A DNA stretch of 64,000 bases from Ostrinia nubilalis (lineage: Eukaryota > Arthropoda > Insecta > Lepidoptera > Crambidae), in assembly GCF_963855985.1 (NCBI RefSeq), contig NC_087105.1:5148501-5212500 (forward strand), written 5' to 3'. The stretch's first letter is position 1; every line of letters starts with the position of its first letter. Below the pieces are notes generated by a model. The model was not told the DNA's origin, made no database searches, and saw only the letters and a program-made list of their open reading frames with translations. A program made the position numbers and the translations under genes. Shown here piece after piece: positions 22,919-36,498 of this stretch.

Positions 22919-24306
22919 GAGTCATTCGGGTCAAGAGCACGCACTTTTTTTTTGATGGCCTCCCAGACCTATAAAGAATTGTATAATTGGCATGTTATGA
23001 TATTAAATCTGTAGAATATTTAATAAATTTTCATTATTTAAGAAAAATTTCCATCAAGATTAATTAGTTTTAGCCCTACATAGGCTTAACTGAAAACTTT
23101 TCCAATGCGTACTCTTGACCCGTTGTGTGGGTAAAATTACGCAAGTCTTTGGGTAAAGTTACGCACGCGGGGTAAACGTACGCATTCAGATTTCTAAGAG
23201 AATAAAATTAAGATTGGCAATAATCAATATTTATTTAATCTTGTAAATAACATTTTAAGAACTTTAACATTAAAAAAAATAAGAACTCTTTGTATTATAC
23301 AGGGTGGAATTTTGTAATGCCACCTGGAGGGAAAGTACTCTTAATATTGTAGATAGAAAATTTTACTCAAATAAAACTTTCCTTAATTTTTGAAAACAAA
23401 GAGAACTCCATTCAAAGATTTTTGAAAATTTACGAAAATTCACTATCGTACCATACAATTTTTTGTAAATAATTAAAATAATTTAAGATTTCATGGGTTT
23501 CCTTTCATTTAATTTAAGCAAGTTTGTTAGAGAGATTTCATCCATAAACTTAACCCTAACGATCGATGCAATAAAAATACAGGGTGTAATTTTTAACAAA
23601 TTTTAGTTGGTTCGATTCCTCTACATTACTAAGAGTATTTTCCCTCCAGGTGGCATTACAAAATTCCACCCTGTATCTATTATAATGTGAATCTTGTCTT
23701 AAATTATTTATATTGGCAATAGTCACACTTTGAGATCAAAATAATTGGCCTTCATTATTGGTCATCTGAGATGAGATGAGGGTCCGCTGAGGGGCCTTCC
23801 TTATGTAATTTCTCGGCATTTTGGTGTAGGTATTCTGAAAGATTGAACAATTTTTGATAATTTTATTTCATTTGGGGTATAAGTACGCAACGGGGGTAAA
23901 CGTACGCGTGCGTACTATTAATCTCGTACTCTTACCCCAATCGGCAAATATACCAAATAATCAGTCACAACACACACGTTAAATACTTTTTACGAATATG
24001 ATAAACTTAGATCAAAACTACATTAAATGAACAATAGAAATATAGTATACTTACTGGCACAAAGCTATCCATTTAACTACAGCACACTTTTCCGTGGCAT
24101 AAAAATTAAACGAAATAAGCGTGCTACAAGTATTCGGCGACGTGTCGCGACCAGTACTTAGATTGCGTCGGCGCGGCGCGTGGCTCCTAAACGGCAACAG
24201 TAGCGCCACTCTATTTTACAAACACAGACCTCGGCTCCCCCACCCCTGTCGGAGATCGGACCACCGCGTACTTTTACCCACCGCGTGCTGTTACCCCGAA
24301 TGACTC
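22919..24306. mobile_element. 1.39-kb TA-flanked TIR element with iterated GGGTAAACGTACGC words
   Basis: The ends GAGTCATTCGGG and CCCGAATGACTC are inverted and flanked by TA (22917-22918, 24307-24308). A 14-bp word close to GGGTAAACGTACGC clusters near both ends: 22928, 23129, 23151, 23170, 23875 and 23894 forward, and 23107, 23926 (partial), 24266 and 24283 reversed. A separate 374-bp MITE is nested at 23300-23673. Positions 24121-24290 are GC-rich. There is no transposase frame. TA duplication suggests Tc1/mariner-type mobilisation in trans, with the words as likely subterminal binding sites. Confidence 0.75.
23300..23673. mobile_element. 374-bp TA-flanked MITE nested in the larger TIR element
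   Basis: CAGGGTGGAATTTTGTAATG at the left is matched by CATTACAAAATTCCACCCTG at the right, and the inverted similarity continues through CCACCTGGAGGGAAA. TA lies on both sides (23298-23299, 23674-23675). The CAGGGTG start is shared with the element at 10411, but the inner sequence differs. It was inserted after its host element. Confidence 0.85.
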
Positions 24307-24308
24307 TA

Positions 24309-26376
24309 CGTTTAACGATTTTTTATTGTATTTAGATTTCAGAAAGTACGTGTATATTTTTTCACAATTACTATGTTTGTACATTAAGGCGTTCGCTTCC
24401 ATACATCCTTTACATTATCCTGAAATATTGCTACGCTTTTTCAGATTACGACTAGTGACCGCACGCGACCTCGTCCACGTAAATAGTCCTCTCAGATAAG
24501 AGACTTTTCCGCTCTTTCCTGGTAATAATCTTTTAAGTTGAACTGGAAAACAAATTGAACCAAACGCTTTCGAGGTAAATGTAGTTTTTCTGGCATTTCC
24601 CCGAAGCTGAGGCCTCTTATACTGCAAGTTTTCATAGAACTCTGTTATGATGTTTATTTTGCTTAAGTTATGTTATTATGCTACGTCATGTTTGGATGTC
24701 GTTTCTAACATATTAGGCAAAGTACAAGATTTCAAGTTCATATTGTATACTTTCTTCATAATAATATGTTTCGGTATATTTAGGTACAGGTTGTCAGTAG
24801 TTAATTTGAATTTTTCTTTCTTTCTTTCTTTACGGTAGATAATTTACTTGAATACTTCAAAAAGATAAAGGATGAAAAACTACGCTGTACACCTAATTTG
24901 AGGAGATAAGGTTCCGTAACTTCTCATTGAGTGAATGACCTTGCTTTGTCTGCCAAAAAATGTAAAAATTCCGGAATAAAACGCAAAGTGCTTCTGAATT
25001 CTGTCTGCCCAGTGCATAAACATTTTGTTCCCCCAGAATTGTGTCTTACGTTCCAAATCTGTCCATTTCAGTCCCCTGGAACTGAACGGGAACGTTTCGC
25101 CAGAGGACTGACGCGTCAGCAGAATCCTTTGTATACGGCTATAACTGTCACTGTGGTACGAAGCTTTCGCACACTTGCCAAATCATTAGTCTATATTTTT
25201 ACCCGACTGCGACACAAGGAGGGTTATGTTTTTTCAGTTTGACAATGTTATAATAAACCACCAAAGTTGTAATATACTGTTTTCATTTTACTCTATCAAT
25301 AGCTGAAATGAACGACCGAACGAATGAACTCAGTGTTATCAAGTAGCCCCAAAGGAAAGCTTGCACAGTTAAAATGGCATCTACAGTATCTAGTACATAA
25401 TATGCCACAGTTCTCAACTTCATGGGCTATCGTCAGAACTATTAGGATTAGAAGGTCAATACATAATACCCACATTTCTTGCAATACAGACGTTTTAGAA
25501 AACCTACATGAATACTAGATGATCTAGATAATTTTAATATTATTTTGTACTGTGCTTAAACCCGGAACTCTAGCATAGCAGTCCAGTACAGGAGCCACCA
25601 TGCCAGACGGCCTTTCAACATTATCTTTAATCTTTATCCCCCAATTCATTACAAATACACTGTAACAAAACTGTTTTTAATGAAAAGTACGTCTTATGCC
25701 CTTGGTAATACGGTTATACCTTTATAATCCCTTCGCCCACCTCTGAAAACGTTTTACGTTGAATTTCGTAAATATAATAAGAGCTTCGGTTGTTATTGAC
25801 ATTTCCCCGCTGTCAGAACTCGATTTACAGGATATTGAAGCTGTAAGAAACATTAAAATAAATATGGCTAGTACGTTATTAAAGCTATAAAAATGATTCA
25901 CAAAATATTCCCAGTAATAAGAAAGGTAATAAGAAATAAAACAGATTTGTTTGAGAGTTATTTTTCCAGCTTTATTTTTGAGTACGAAGATGTATTTTTT
26001 TACACAGACGTAAAAGTGCGTATCTTTAATTAGGTACTTTTACGTGTCTTGTACTTATGAGTTTATGGTTGGTTTATGATGCTAGGAAATAACATTTCTC
26101 AAAATAATTCAAAAGTAGGTAAGATATAAACAAGCAACTTTATAATCCTGTACAGTAAAAACTCAAGAGATGAATCAATGTAAACAAAAAACCTGAACGA
26201 AATTCAGAGATTTTAAAAACGCATTAGCCCGGAGTTGGGAACCGGAGATTTATAGTTAGGGCTGAATTATTTCCAAATGGCTCTGGGCGGATAGTTAAAG
26301 GTTGTCACAAACCTTACAACTTGGTAACGGACATTTGCCTTGCCTAGTATAATAACAAAATACTGTAATGTTATCT
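24309..26376. other. Non-coding, with a TTTC microsatellite
   Basis: No gene was recognised in 2 kb. A CTTTCTTTCTTTCTTTACG tract lies at about 24811-24832. The frame at 24931-25242 shows no domain. Confidence 0.4.
25549..25613 (-). repeat. Possible tRNA-derived SINE head
   Basis: On the minus strand, GGCCGTCTGGCATGGTGGCT resembles the start and A-box region of a tRNA-derived SINE, and GAGTTCCGGGTTTAA sits at about the right distance for a degraded B box. The body and tail are not evident. This is weak evidence. Confidence 0.3.
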
Positions 26377-26380
26377 TTAA

Positions 26381-27349
26381 CCTTTAACTGGTGACATGGT
26401 TTTTGTGTAACGTAACTGGTGACGTACGGTCTGAGAGGCCGCTACCGTATCAAGACTGTAGCATAGAAACTAGGTAAGGTAGCATACCACAATCTTTAAA
26501 AACAGATTATTAGCATATAGAAGAATTAAATTGAAATAAAATAATAAACTCTAAATATAATTCTTAATGCAGAACTTGCTGTTAAATTATATGTAGTAAT
26601 AAAAATCAAAAAACTAGAGATGAGATCGATAATCGCAAATAAAGAAATTTAAATCAACAAATTATAACAAAATTAGTATTTTTTATTATAGTTCCAATGA
26701 TAATCAATTTAAAAAAACCTATCACACATAGGTAACCTATAATTTTAGAAAACTGGCAGTGGTGAAACTTTTGTATTTTTTATTGGCTGTCAGGACATTT
26801 ATTGTTTGTCATAAAAGTGGCCCGTTTAGTTTTACTTTCTGACTGATTCTCGTCAATTGGTCCTTCATCTTCAAAAACACTTTCTTCGGCTTCCGAATCA
26901 TGGTCACTTTGCTCCAGAACGATGTTTTCAAGAACATATTCGGCTACCGACCCAATTGAGTCTTCCTTTTTCCGGATATTTTTCAACTGGCGAATTTTCA
27001 AGTCGTTTCATAAAGTATGGCACCATATTCCCAACTAATGATCCTACGCTTCTTTTTTGGAGTTATTTAAGTATCAATTTCAAGTAAAAACTGTAAAAAT
27101 ACGAAAAAACTGTATGAAAAAAATGTCACGTAACTGGTGACATGCGGTCTGAGAGACCGCTGCTGAACTTTACATCGATGTAACTTGCCGATTTGGAGCT
27201 GAATGATGCAAATATCCTTATCTACGGCGTAGACACAACTAAACTTGAAGCTACTGAAGCGGTGAAACATTGGAAGTACGGGGAAGGGGGTGAAACGATG
27301 TTTCACTGACGCCGCCCGGCCTGTGAGACCGCTTGTCACCAGTTAAAGG
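26381..27349 (-). mobile_element. Deleted piggyBac-like element with TTAA duplications
   Basis: The perfect 15-bp ends CCTTTAACTGGTGAC and GTCACCAGTTAAAGG are flanked by TTAA (26377-26380, 27350-27353), the piggyBac target. An internal motif ACTGGTGAC plus a GGTCTGAGAGRCCGC hairpin lies at 26415-26442 and 27133-27160, and a diverged hairpin copy lies at 27318-27332 near the right end; these look like subterminal repeats. Only a short acidic frame remains of any transposase. At 969 bp it is well under a full piggyBac, so it is non-autonomous. Confidence 0.85.
26780..27001 (-). pseudogene. Possible N-terminal remnant of piggyBac transposase
   Basis: A 73-residue frame starts about 350 bp inside the right end, where a piggyBac transposase would begin. 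It has an acidic middle (SDHDSEAEESVFEDEGPIDE) followed by a basic KTKR stretch, reminiscent of the acidic N-terminal region of piggyBac transposases. The DDD catalytic domain and C-terminal cysteine-rich finger are absent. The low-complexity composition makes the match suggestive only. It could be an unrelated frame. Confidence 0.35.
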
Positions 27350-27353
27350 TTAA

Positions 27354-30300
27354 ACTTGTCATTTACTAAATAAACAAAGATTAATTAGGTTTAAAGTTTT
27401 CTAGACTACATTCATTTTCCTATTAAAATCTGACAAAATTAAATCTTTAAACACATAAATTAAATGTAACATAAAAAAAATATAAAAAAGCTTTGTAATT
27501 TAGCTTTTTATCATAGCGAAATCAAAATGTTTCAGAAAGTGACAAATATAATTTAAACAGCATTTTAACGGCTTAGAATGTTAATTACTTTGCAAATAAA
27601 ACTGTACACAAATCAAAGTAAAACGGCCCATTAATAGAAGTGCCCAAACCTTTTTTCCCTTATTTTAAAAAAGTGAGCCAATGAGCGCATAATTGTAAGA
27701 CTTAAAATCGGCGGCCATACTTCGTTTTAATCGTGCAATTTATAATGAGGAATATGGTCCGCTCTTCCCCCACCCACCGTTTAAGACTGCGTCGTTTGAA
27801 AGTAAATCATTTTAAATTATAATGGTTCCTGCACTTACTACGAATGATGGATACGATACTCCGCACCCTCGGTTTGATTAATGAGGACGACAAAACCTTT
27901 GCCTAAAACAAGGTCAGCGTGAGAGCTTTATACGATTCCGTCAAAAACGTTTTTTGTAATGAATTGCTAGCGTTTCTTGAAGTACCTACACAACCATTTC
28001 TAGAGAACAAAGTATAAATACATCATCATCATTCATAATTTTTAGAGTATCTACGTAAATGGAAAATACATAACATATAGACTTATATAGGAGAAATGTT
28101 TCAGAAACGGGACCATAACACAATAATATCATAAGCGTTTTTCACTTCCAATGAAAAGTCCTATGTTATGAGATATTAAATAGATTTATGAGAGATATTT
28201 TATTAATTTGAGACTACTATCCTTTTATTATTTAACTCCTTAGTTCCTTCTATTATTTATCTAAGTCGTTGTCTAATTACATTTTGAACTTTACCACTAA
28301 GCCACCTGCCCAATAACTTGCTAAACTATCAGCAGGTTATTGAAATAGCTCGCTGCAATCAGCTAAATTATAACGGACTTCCGGTTTGTTGTTCTCTCGG
28401 ATGACCTTTGTTCCGCTAAGTGTTTTGTTAACGTCCGAACTTCGCCGTATCGGTCCAGCGAATAACGGAATAAGTGTAATTTGTGTCTCGAACTTCTATA
28501 AATTAGTGCTAGGTAGTTTCCATTCAAGGAAATTTTGTTTCATTCGAATAATCGGATTTGAGTTGAGCGATCGAGTCGGGGCGTAATCGAATAGCGGATA
28601 TAGGCCTATTTTGGGAGCAGACGATTTTGATAATGATTGATAAATTCAATTCTGGAAACGAAGGGTTACTCGGAATAAGATTCATCTTTGCTTTTATATC
28701 ATAAAGAACTTAACGTACTTGTACGTTTGTAAATATTATATCTCACAATAACTCCTAAGAAGTAGGTATAATAATAACAAATAAATAAAAAAAGATCCCT
28801 AAAGATCCTTTAAAAATAAAGATTACTTACCCTTGGTGATGGTATATCTACGTAGGTACAAGTTAATCCAGTAGAATAATCCAATTAAATCACGTAATAC
28901 TTTGGAACCAATAACGAAAATAACTTTCAATCTAAAACTGATTCAATTTAACCAGAATCCCGAAAGTTCAAATACCCTTCGATTTGAGTCAACTTCATTG
29001 ATTGATTCACCTCAAGGGTCTCAGCACGTGTAAGAAAAGTTCAAAGTGCCCAACAGACACCAATTAGGGAAATAAAAGTTGGACGCTTCGTCAAAATATT
29101 ATGAATAAATAAACCAGGGACGGACTTGGCAACTCGGATGAAATATTAAACGGTCCACGCGCGACCTTCAAACTCGGAGATTTTAAGGTAACCTTTTTTT
29201 CTGGAAAATGGGTTGTTGTGTCAACTTCTTGAAAAATGTACCTAATAAGTTATTGTAGTAGTCTACCTACTGTTAGGCCTATCTGTCCTTAACCGCCGGT
29301 ACCTAACGATTGTATTAATTAGGTCTAGTACATGTCTAGTAGGTAAGAATTTACTTTAGTATGTAGTTTTATTTCAAGATGTGTACGGTGGTATAATATT
29401 ATGTTGTATTATAAACTGCTTCGACGAAAATATGTATTTATTATACGAATGTGCTTCCTTATATTCAAACGACCGTACCTACACCGTTTGTTGTACAACA
29501 TTGTAGAGTGAAATTGTGTAAATAATCACATATAAATACATACAGCCTGAATTTCATACGATAACTTATTTTTAGTATTTTGCTCTAGAAATCGGTTAGG
29601 TATCTTACAAATTAATTGTACGTAATACTTTTTAATAGATAAAGTAGGAATAATTTGTAATGCAAAATACCTAATCGCTGTTAACCTTTCTAGCTAAAGC
29701 TAAATACATGTAGGTATAGTACCTATGTACTAGCTATGGTACTAGTAACGTACACGATTGGATTTTTATATAAATTGTGCTTATCCCGTAATCTCAGGCG
29801 GCGGTAGCGAACTTACACTTTGGTAATTAGCGCCGTATCTCGTCGGTGTACTAAGTCAGCACTTTTGTAACACAACTTTTAATACGAAGAAGGAAGGCTC
29901 AGTCAGCGGAGTTCTACTAATTTTCACTTTTTTTATTTTATTCAGCAACTGATTTCTCACCGTGGAATAACCTGTGTGGATTCGTTTTTTTTCTTCAAAA
30001 ATTCTTTTGACTTTTTGTCACAATTGTTAAAAAAGCAGTAAAAATATTAACTTCTCCAAAAACCATCTTATTTCACGCCAATGCATCTCTACAATCATGA
30101 CAATTTAATACTTATTTAGAAACTATACTATTACTGTAACGTACAGAGTGTCGTGGAATAATCTATGATGGCGTCATTAATATCTTCAACACCGAGAAAG
30201 TATCGATTTTTGCCAGTGTACATCTATCGTCATCAAACGTGAAGCTCAAGACCGAACGCGATGGAGGATTATAATTATTGTGGACGCTCTCTGCCCCATT

Positions 30301-33300
30301 TTCAAGTAAGTAAGTCAAGTATCTAGTAGTACAAACTGTAACAACAATTATTATTGAAAATTGTTTTTATATGAGTCATTTATTTACTTAAAAGTTACAA
30401 ACACAGTAGCAGTACATAACTTTAGTTATCCCCAGTTCCTTGTCGTTCAGTTAAAACGCAAGGGACTTGATCTACGTCGGATTAATTTAGCTAAAGAAAT
30501 TCTGTAAAGAGAATGGCAACTGAATGTGATGGGACCCCGGCAAGAACTGGGGCTCCATGAAGTAATTATACAGGGTGTCCTGTAATTGTAATGATTATTT
30601 AAAAGTAAAGTGTAAATTTTCATCATTTATCTTACAAAAATATTATTTTATTGAATAACTGTTTTTGACTATTTTTATTCATTATATTTATTTTATTCGT
30701 ACTACATAATAATATGAGCATGAACGGCTAATGGTATCAGAAAATTCATTTACAGCCCTCGAAAATAAATACTGGCAATCTTGCAAAGATAATATAGGTC
30801 TTAGCTTTTTATCGTAAAGTAAAATATTTATACCTAATAAGTATTTTTAAAACTTCTGGAGTTGGTGTAGATAGAACTTAATTTTAATCCTAAAAAATCT
30901 AAAAAAACATTAAATGTTAAACCAATTCAAAGTACACAATTAGTTGCCCAGAACAACAACCTATAAAATTATAAAGGTAAGTTCCGCAGGTACCAACAGC
31001 AAGGGAACTTGTAAAAAAGACGGGAACAAGCTTTTATAAAACCGAACACGTAAAGCGTAGTCGCCATGTTGCTCCCCGCCGGGCCCCGGGGCCCCGACCT
31101 TAATTAAGGACTCGCGAGTCCTACCCAACATACAAATACAAGAGATTTTATTAAGATCAGTGGCTATCTAGCCTACGGTGAACTGGTGTATCAGATTAGA
31201 CACTGAAATCAATAACATTTATTGTTATGAGTATAAGATCGTTTTTAGTAAATTGCTACGCTTATTAAAATTACTCGTACATATTGAGCAAGGGTGTGTT
31301 CTTTTGTTTTATTTTATTTTTTTATGTGTCAATTATTTTATTTTTAAATTTAAGGTTCAATTAGTGGCCAGTGATTTTGATCTCAAGTGTCAACTTATAA
31401 AAACTCTACAACGATGCTATAATAAATTTTATTTTGCGGTCTGTTAACTCCGTCTCTGTTGGTATCAATTTCGTGCGTCTATTTCAAATTTTTATATTAC
31501 CTGGTAACTTTCCACTATAATACAGACAACCCATTCATATAAACATTTTCCAATATTGAATAATTATGTACCAAAGGAACTCGCTTGATGGAAACCATAG
31601 CTATTCTCAATATGACATACTTTGTCGAATATGAAAGCCCTTCTCGCTGCATGAAAGAGAATAGCTCAGTTATTGGTTGCTTTTAAGGCCTCTTTTTAAT
31701 ATCGTGTGACGGAATGTTTTATTTGGAACACGGCTCATTGTTTACTGTGCTCAATGGGAAGCCCCAAATACTTGTAATTAAAAATGTGTAAAAGTCATCG
31801 AACTTTAGTTATTTATTTATACTTTAATGCTACATTTGCCAACGTTGGTACATAAGGCGAATTTTGTTGCAAAATGGTAAGTAACAACCAATACAATGTC
31901 AGCATTTATCTCTTAAATTGTGCATTGTTTTTGATTTAATCTTACTTTTTCCCGTCTATAATAAAATATAATATAAAATAATGATTTGGTATTGCTGGGT
32001 TGATCATAAACACATAGCAGGTACCTACGCGTCGAGTCCTGAGTGAACATTAAAAGACTTTTATTGCACACGTTTCAATTTTCCCGCGTGATTCCGTTTT
32101 ACTGCTGTCAAGTTTATGGCTTATTTTGAAATGTAAAACACGTAGGTCATATATTTCAATGGCAATGTATTCTATATCCGGGTCGTGGAGCTTCGAGACT
32201 GGAGGCGACAGCGGTCCCGCGAACTACGTATCATTTCCGCCTGAAGATGTCGCTAGGGCTGCTTGGTAAAGTACGTACGATGTTTTGACAGCTCGAAACG
32301 AATAGTAATGCCAATGACAGCTTGAAGTTGCAAATTGCATTGCAAAAAATTCTTGCTTACTGACATCCTACCGTATAGGTAAGGTTGATTTACACGTATT
32401 GAGTAGTTAAGCAGGTAGGTAACTAAATTGTAACTTAATTTTAAGTGAGTAATTGCATGTAAACACAGAATTTAGTAGCAAGTTGCAAGTCAAAATTTAT
32501 TCTTTATTCTTTTGATGGCCACTTTCTGTCTTTGTTTGTTATGTGCAAAGACCGAAACTCTACTCCGGTACACGAACGACTACGCCAGGAGGCCGTTATA
32601 ATAAGTGAAAAATAGTTAAGTAGTTTTTTACGAATTGATGTCCATGATGCATGATTCAAGGATAAATTCAATTCAATGGAAGATTGCTTCATAAATGTAC
32701 AAACGCTGTACTAACGTTCGTCAATTTTGTTACACATACGTTTTAGTGAGCGGCAACCCTGAACAAGACGTTGACAACTTTGAAGGTGCCGCGCTCGGGT
32801 TGTCTCATTTAAACCGTCAAACAAGAGCTGAGCGCGCCCAAATTTATGGGCAAACATTTACAAGGCACCTTATACATCACAGTTACTGTTAACATTCTCC
32901 TGTTCTAGTCTTTTTGTTCTAAGACGTTTTGAAGGTCTGGTAATTTCAGAGAAAGAAAAACTTCAAGTAGTAGTATAATATTCAGTACTAACTGTACCGG
33001 CGATGTTCATACCGCCATTTTTTCCTTGAATAAAATCGGTGTCACTGGTTAAACCTTCCCTGTACTAACCGCAGTTTATTAGATACCTACACTAAAAAGT
33101 CTTGATTTTCAGATGAATATACTAATTTAATTATAGCCTAGGACATTCACAAGTAATGTGGCTTTCCATTAATAATAGAATTTTCAAAATCGGTTCTATA
33201 AATCCAAAGATTACTTCGTTTCACCTTACAAACATTACCTCTTTAAACTAATACTCGTTTGTGTTAGTAAGTATAGATTAACAGCTCAAAGACTTCAAAA

Positions 33301-34353
33301 AGGACTAGATAGAACAAACAAAATCAACCAACATGAACGGAAATCAATATGTTTTAAAATTCGTTTTGCAAATCGGCATTGGCCAGCCAGTAAAATCCGC
33401 TTTTAAAATCCATTCAGCGTTCTTTAAAAAGATATCAGATTTTAAGTACTGCATTTTGTACCGTCGAAATGAAACCGACAATTTTATTCTGAAAGCAAAA
33501 AAAGACAAAAACGTACGTGTATTAACCTGATACGGTCTGGCCAGACCGCGCGCACCGCGCGGCTTCGGCTCGTTTAATCATGAACTCCGCCGACAGGTTT
33601 TTACGGATTTTTCTATGAAAATATTAATTAAAAGGCGTAAAATGATATTTTGGAGCGCCGAAATTTTCGACATTATTACAATGCCTGATAATGGAAGGTT
33701 ATTTGGCACTCAATCGATATTAAAACAGTGAAATGAAAGAGGTTCCTCGATCAAAAAAAAAAAATGTTAAAAAGTAAGTTTTGGAAAATAACGTATGTCT
33801 GGAGTCCTTACAAGCTTTAGCTTGGGTACTTAAATTGGAATTAAGGCGTGTCGAATTAAAAGAAGGAAAGCACATTTAACTGAAGGAAGGTCAAAACAAT
33901 GTGTAACTTGGAGCAATAGGCACCTACTACAGTCAACAGCATATCAGACTGTAGATTTTTATTGCAATAATCACTTCTATTACAATCACATAAGATACCA
34001 CAGTATTTAACTTGATGTGCCGTCGTCGTCTGTAGGTACATCTTCCACACCATAGTAAACTAACACTTCGCCCAAGTCCACCTTAGTGGTGAGATCAGGC
34101 AGATCATGTTTGGTACCGTGTGCCCGAGTTTGCAAGTGCTCGGGTTGAAATTAGGCCAAGTTGGCAGCCAAATTGCCCCTCTGCGTTTAGTACACCTCTT
34201 CCTTCACGTACTTTTTAACTTTGACAATTAGCTCCGAGTTTTAAAATACTGCCCGAACCTTCTGATTGTGCCAAGCAAAGTTGTCCATACGAAATAAAGG
34301 TCGGGCTTAGCATGTAATTTTTTCCCCAATTAATATAGATCTATACTTCTATA
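27354..34353. other. Seven kilobases without a recognisable gene or bounded element
   Basis: No coding match, LTR, clear TIR pair or RNA gene was found. Local oddities are a near-palindromic GC block (GGGCCCCGGGGCCCC) at about 31080-31096, a single CAGGGTGTCCTG transposon-like end at 30572 with no partner, and a GC patch at 33535-33580. This could be a large intron or intergenic DNA. Confidence 0.45.
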
Positions 34354-34585
34354 TCTATACTAATATTATAAATGCGAAAGTAACTATGTCTGTCTATCTG
34401 TCAGTCTTGCTTTCACGCCTAAACCACTGAACCGATTTTGATGAAATTTGGCATAGAGATAGTTTGAGTTTCGGGAAAGGACATAGGATGGTTTTTATCC
34501 CGGATTTGAAACAGGGACGCGCGCGATAAAGTTTTTCTGTGACGGACAAAATTCCACGCGGGCGAAACCGCGGGCAGAAAGTTAG
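34354..34585 (+). mobile_element. Non-autonomous Helitron (Lep1-like), second copy
   Basis: It starts TCTATACTAATATTATAAAT after an A and ends AGAAAGTTAG before a T; the canonical CTAG is mutated to TTAG. A terminal hairpin CGCGGGCGAAACCGCG lies about 10 bases before the end. The body contains CTAAACCACTGAACCGATTT and GGACATAGGATGG, typical of this lepidopteran family. It shares both ends with 4673-5008. No coding sequence. Confidence 0.75.
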
Positions 34586-35527
34586 TTATGACATATTGTG
34601 TCACTTTAGTAAGATTAGCGATGACTAGCTTGATTGTAAGAAAAAGCATACCCTGAAAGGTATAAATAAGTAATCACATAAGGATGTTATAAGCTGTTTT
34701 AACTGTGTTACCTACTCGTAGTGCATAAATACCTTAATACATGCCATTAAACCACCATTACCTGCAACAAAACAATATAAATCAATACTTTAAATATCTT
34801 TAAACATCTTATGCACGTCTAAAAGAATAAAATATGAAGTCTAAAGCCATACACAGAATTCGGTCACGGCTGAAACGCGTAGGACGAAGTTTCGGCCGCT
34901 TAAGTGCGGAGTCTGTTAGTAAGTGCCTAACCGAACTAGGGCGGGCGCGAGCTTTGGGCGGCTGTGGCAGTTAGCCCGCTACTTTCGGGGGCCCTGATTG
35001 CGAGGGTATATTGCTTAAGTTAGCTCAAAAGTAGACAGCTCGATTACATTTTATTGAGTTAAATTGATAAAGCTGAATTTTTTTTTAATGATGTCTTTAA
35101 TGTCTTTATTACGTAAGCGTATCCGTAGATCCGTTACCGAAAGATACCGATAAGCTTACCATTTAGCTTTTAAACTTGGAATGATAGAATTTTATGTTAT
35201 AGTGGGAAAGTTGTAAAGAAGATGAGTCTAAAAAGCTTAGCCAAGGTGCCGAGGTCACAAAAATATTGTAACTAAAACAAACTTAACAAGTCTCTCGAAT
35301 GAAAGAACAATATTTGCAAATGAATTAGAACTCAATGCTAAGCCTTAATATTTTTTATCAAGTAGACGGATCTTACGTTTAAAGTGGCCTCTGTAAATTC
35401 CAATCTAATCGGTGCAATAGCCGAAGTTTTTCGTTTAAGACCGGGCCGAGTTCAGCACTTTGGCGCGAGTTCACAGTTGAGCTGGAGCATAGAGCTTGAG
35501 TTACGGCCTCTCGCACTGAGGGTGCAG
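34586..35527. other. Non-coding, with a GC-rich patch
   Basis: No gene was recognised. Positions 34860-35000 are GC-rich (GGGCGGGCGCGAGC, CGGGGGCCC) but have no frame with a known domain. Confidence 0.35.
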
Positions 35528-35759
35528 CCACACCAATCTGTCTGGCACTGCCAAGTAATTCAGGGAGCAGGGACTACGTTTTGAGGATGAGAGTATAGTG
35601 ACAACGCCACACCAATCTATCTGGCACTGCCAAGTAACTCAGGGACTAATTCACGGTTTGTTTCCATCGCTGCGACTCCTGTAGTCAGGGTTTACTTGTA
35701 GCTGGACCGAGGATGCAGCGACAGCGATCCATTCTGGCACTGTCAAGTAATTCAGGGAT
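35528..35759 (+). repeat. Three degenerate direct repeats of a 38-bp word
   Basis: CCACACCAATCTGTCTGGCA, followed by a CTGCCAAGTAATTCAGGGA continuation, appears at 35528-35566, 35607-35645 and, more diverged, 35723-35759. Spacing is irregular (79 and about 115 bp). There is no coding meaning. Confidence 0.6.
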
Positions 35760-35829
35760 ATTCCCCTCTCTCGTTTTTGCTACTGCAACTCCTGTGTAGC
35801 TAGCAGGATCTACAAATAGATCGCCAATA

Positions 35830-35960
35830 AAAACCCAACTGCCAAGGTATCATATTTGTCCTTTAATCGCCTCTTACAACATTTTCGGGAAGAGTGGTCC
35901 CAATCTAGTCCACAAACTGTCTTGCCAGTGTGTGGTGTGTGGTCTTTCTGATTAAGTTAA
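35830..35960. repeat. Possible LINE 3' fragment
   Basis: TCGCCTCTTACAACATTTTC and GGGAAGAGTGGTCCCAATCT resemble a stretch often seen near 3' ends of lepidopteran LINEs. There is no frame or tail to confirm this. The call is from familiarity only. Confidence 0.25.
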
Positions 35961-36498
35961 GAGAGTTGTGATCCTACTCCTACACAGTGGAGACTTAATC
36001 ACATCAGGTCGATGATGACGATGACATTAACAATACCTGAATGTTTATAAGCACTTGTCTAAGCAATAACAGTAATGCATTCACAACAGCAAAATAAAAC
36101 AAACAATATTCCGAAGTGCATTATCAAATTTCGCCAATGTGTAATTTTCCATTTTCATTAAACCGTCGAGAGGAAAAATCGTTTTGAAATTTCAATTGAC
36201 CTGTTCAAATGCATAGCCAATTTTCGTTCCATTTAAGACCGCGTTGAGTTTAGCGCCAAAGAAATTCTCGCTCGAACTGGGGCGCATAAAGTTTGTGTGT
36301 TACGGTTACGGCCTCTCTCTTTATTAAATGTTATAATCAAGGTCAAGCTACTCGTAAGTTTAGTAAAATAAAATGCGAAAATAAGTGTGAAATTTTAAAT
36401 GGGTTTTCGTTTTAGTCAGTTTTACTGTTTTTGTAGGTTTGAATATACTCGTACATGTATCTTAAATATGTAATGATGAACTTGTAACCTGCATTATA

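Noticed and set aside
30572..30600. CAGGGTGTCCTG as a transposon end
   Set aside because: No inverted partner with a matching TA was found in either direction.
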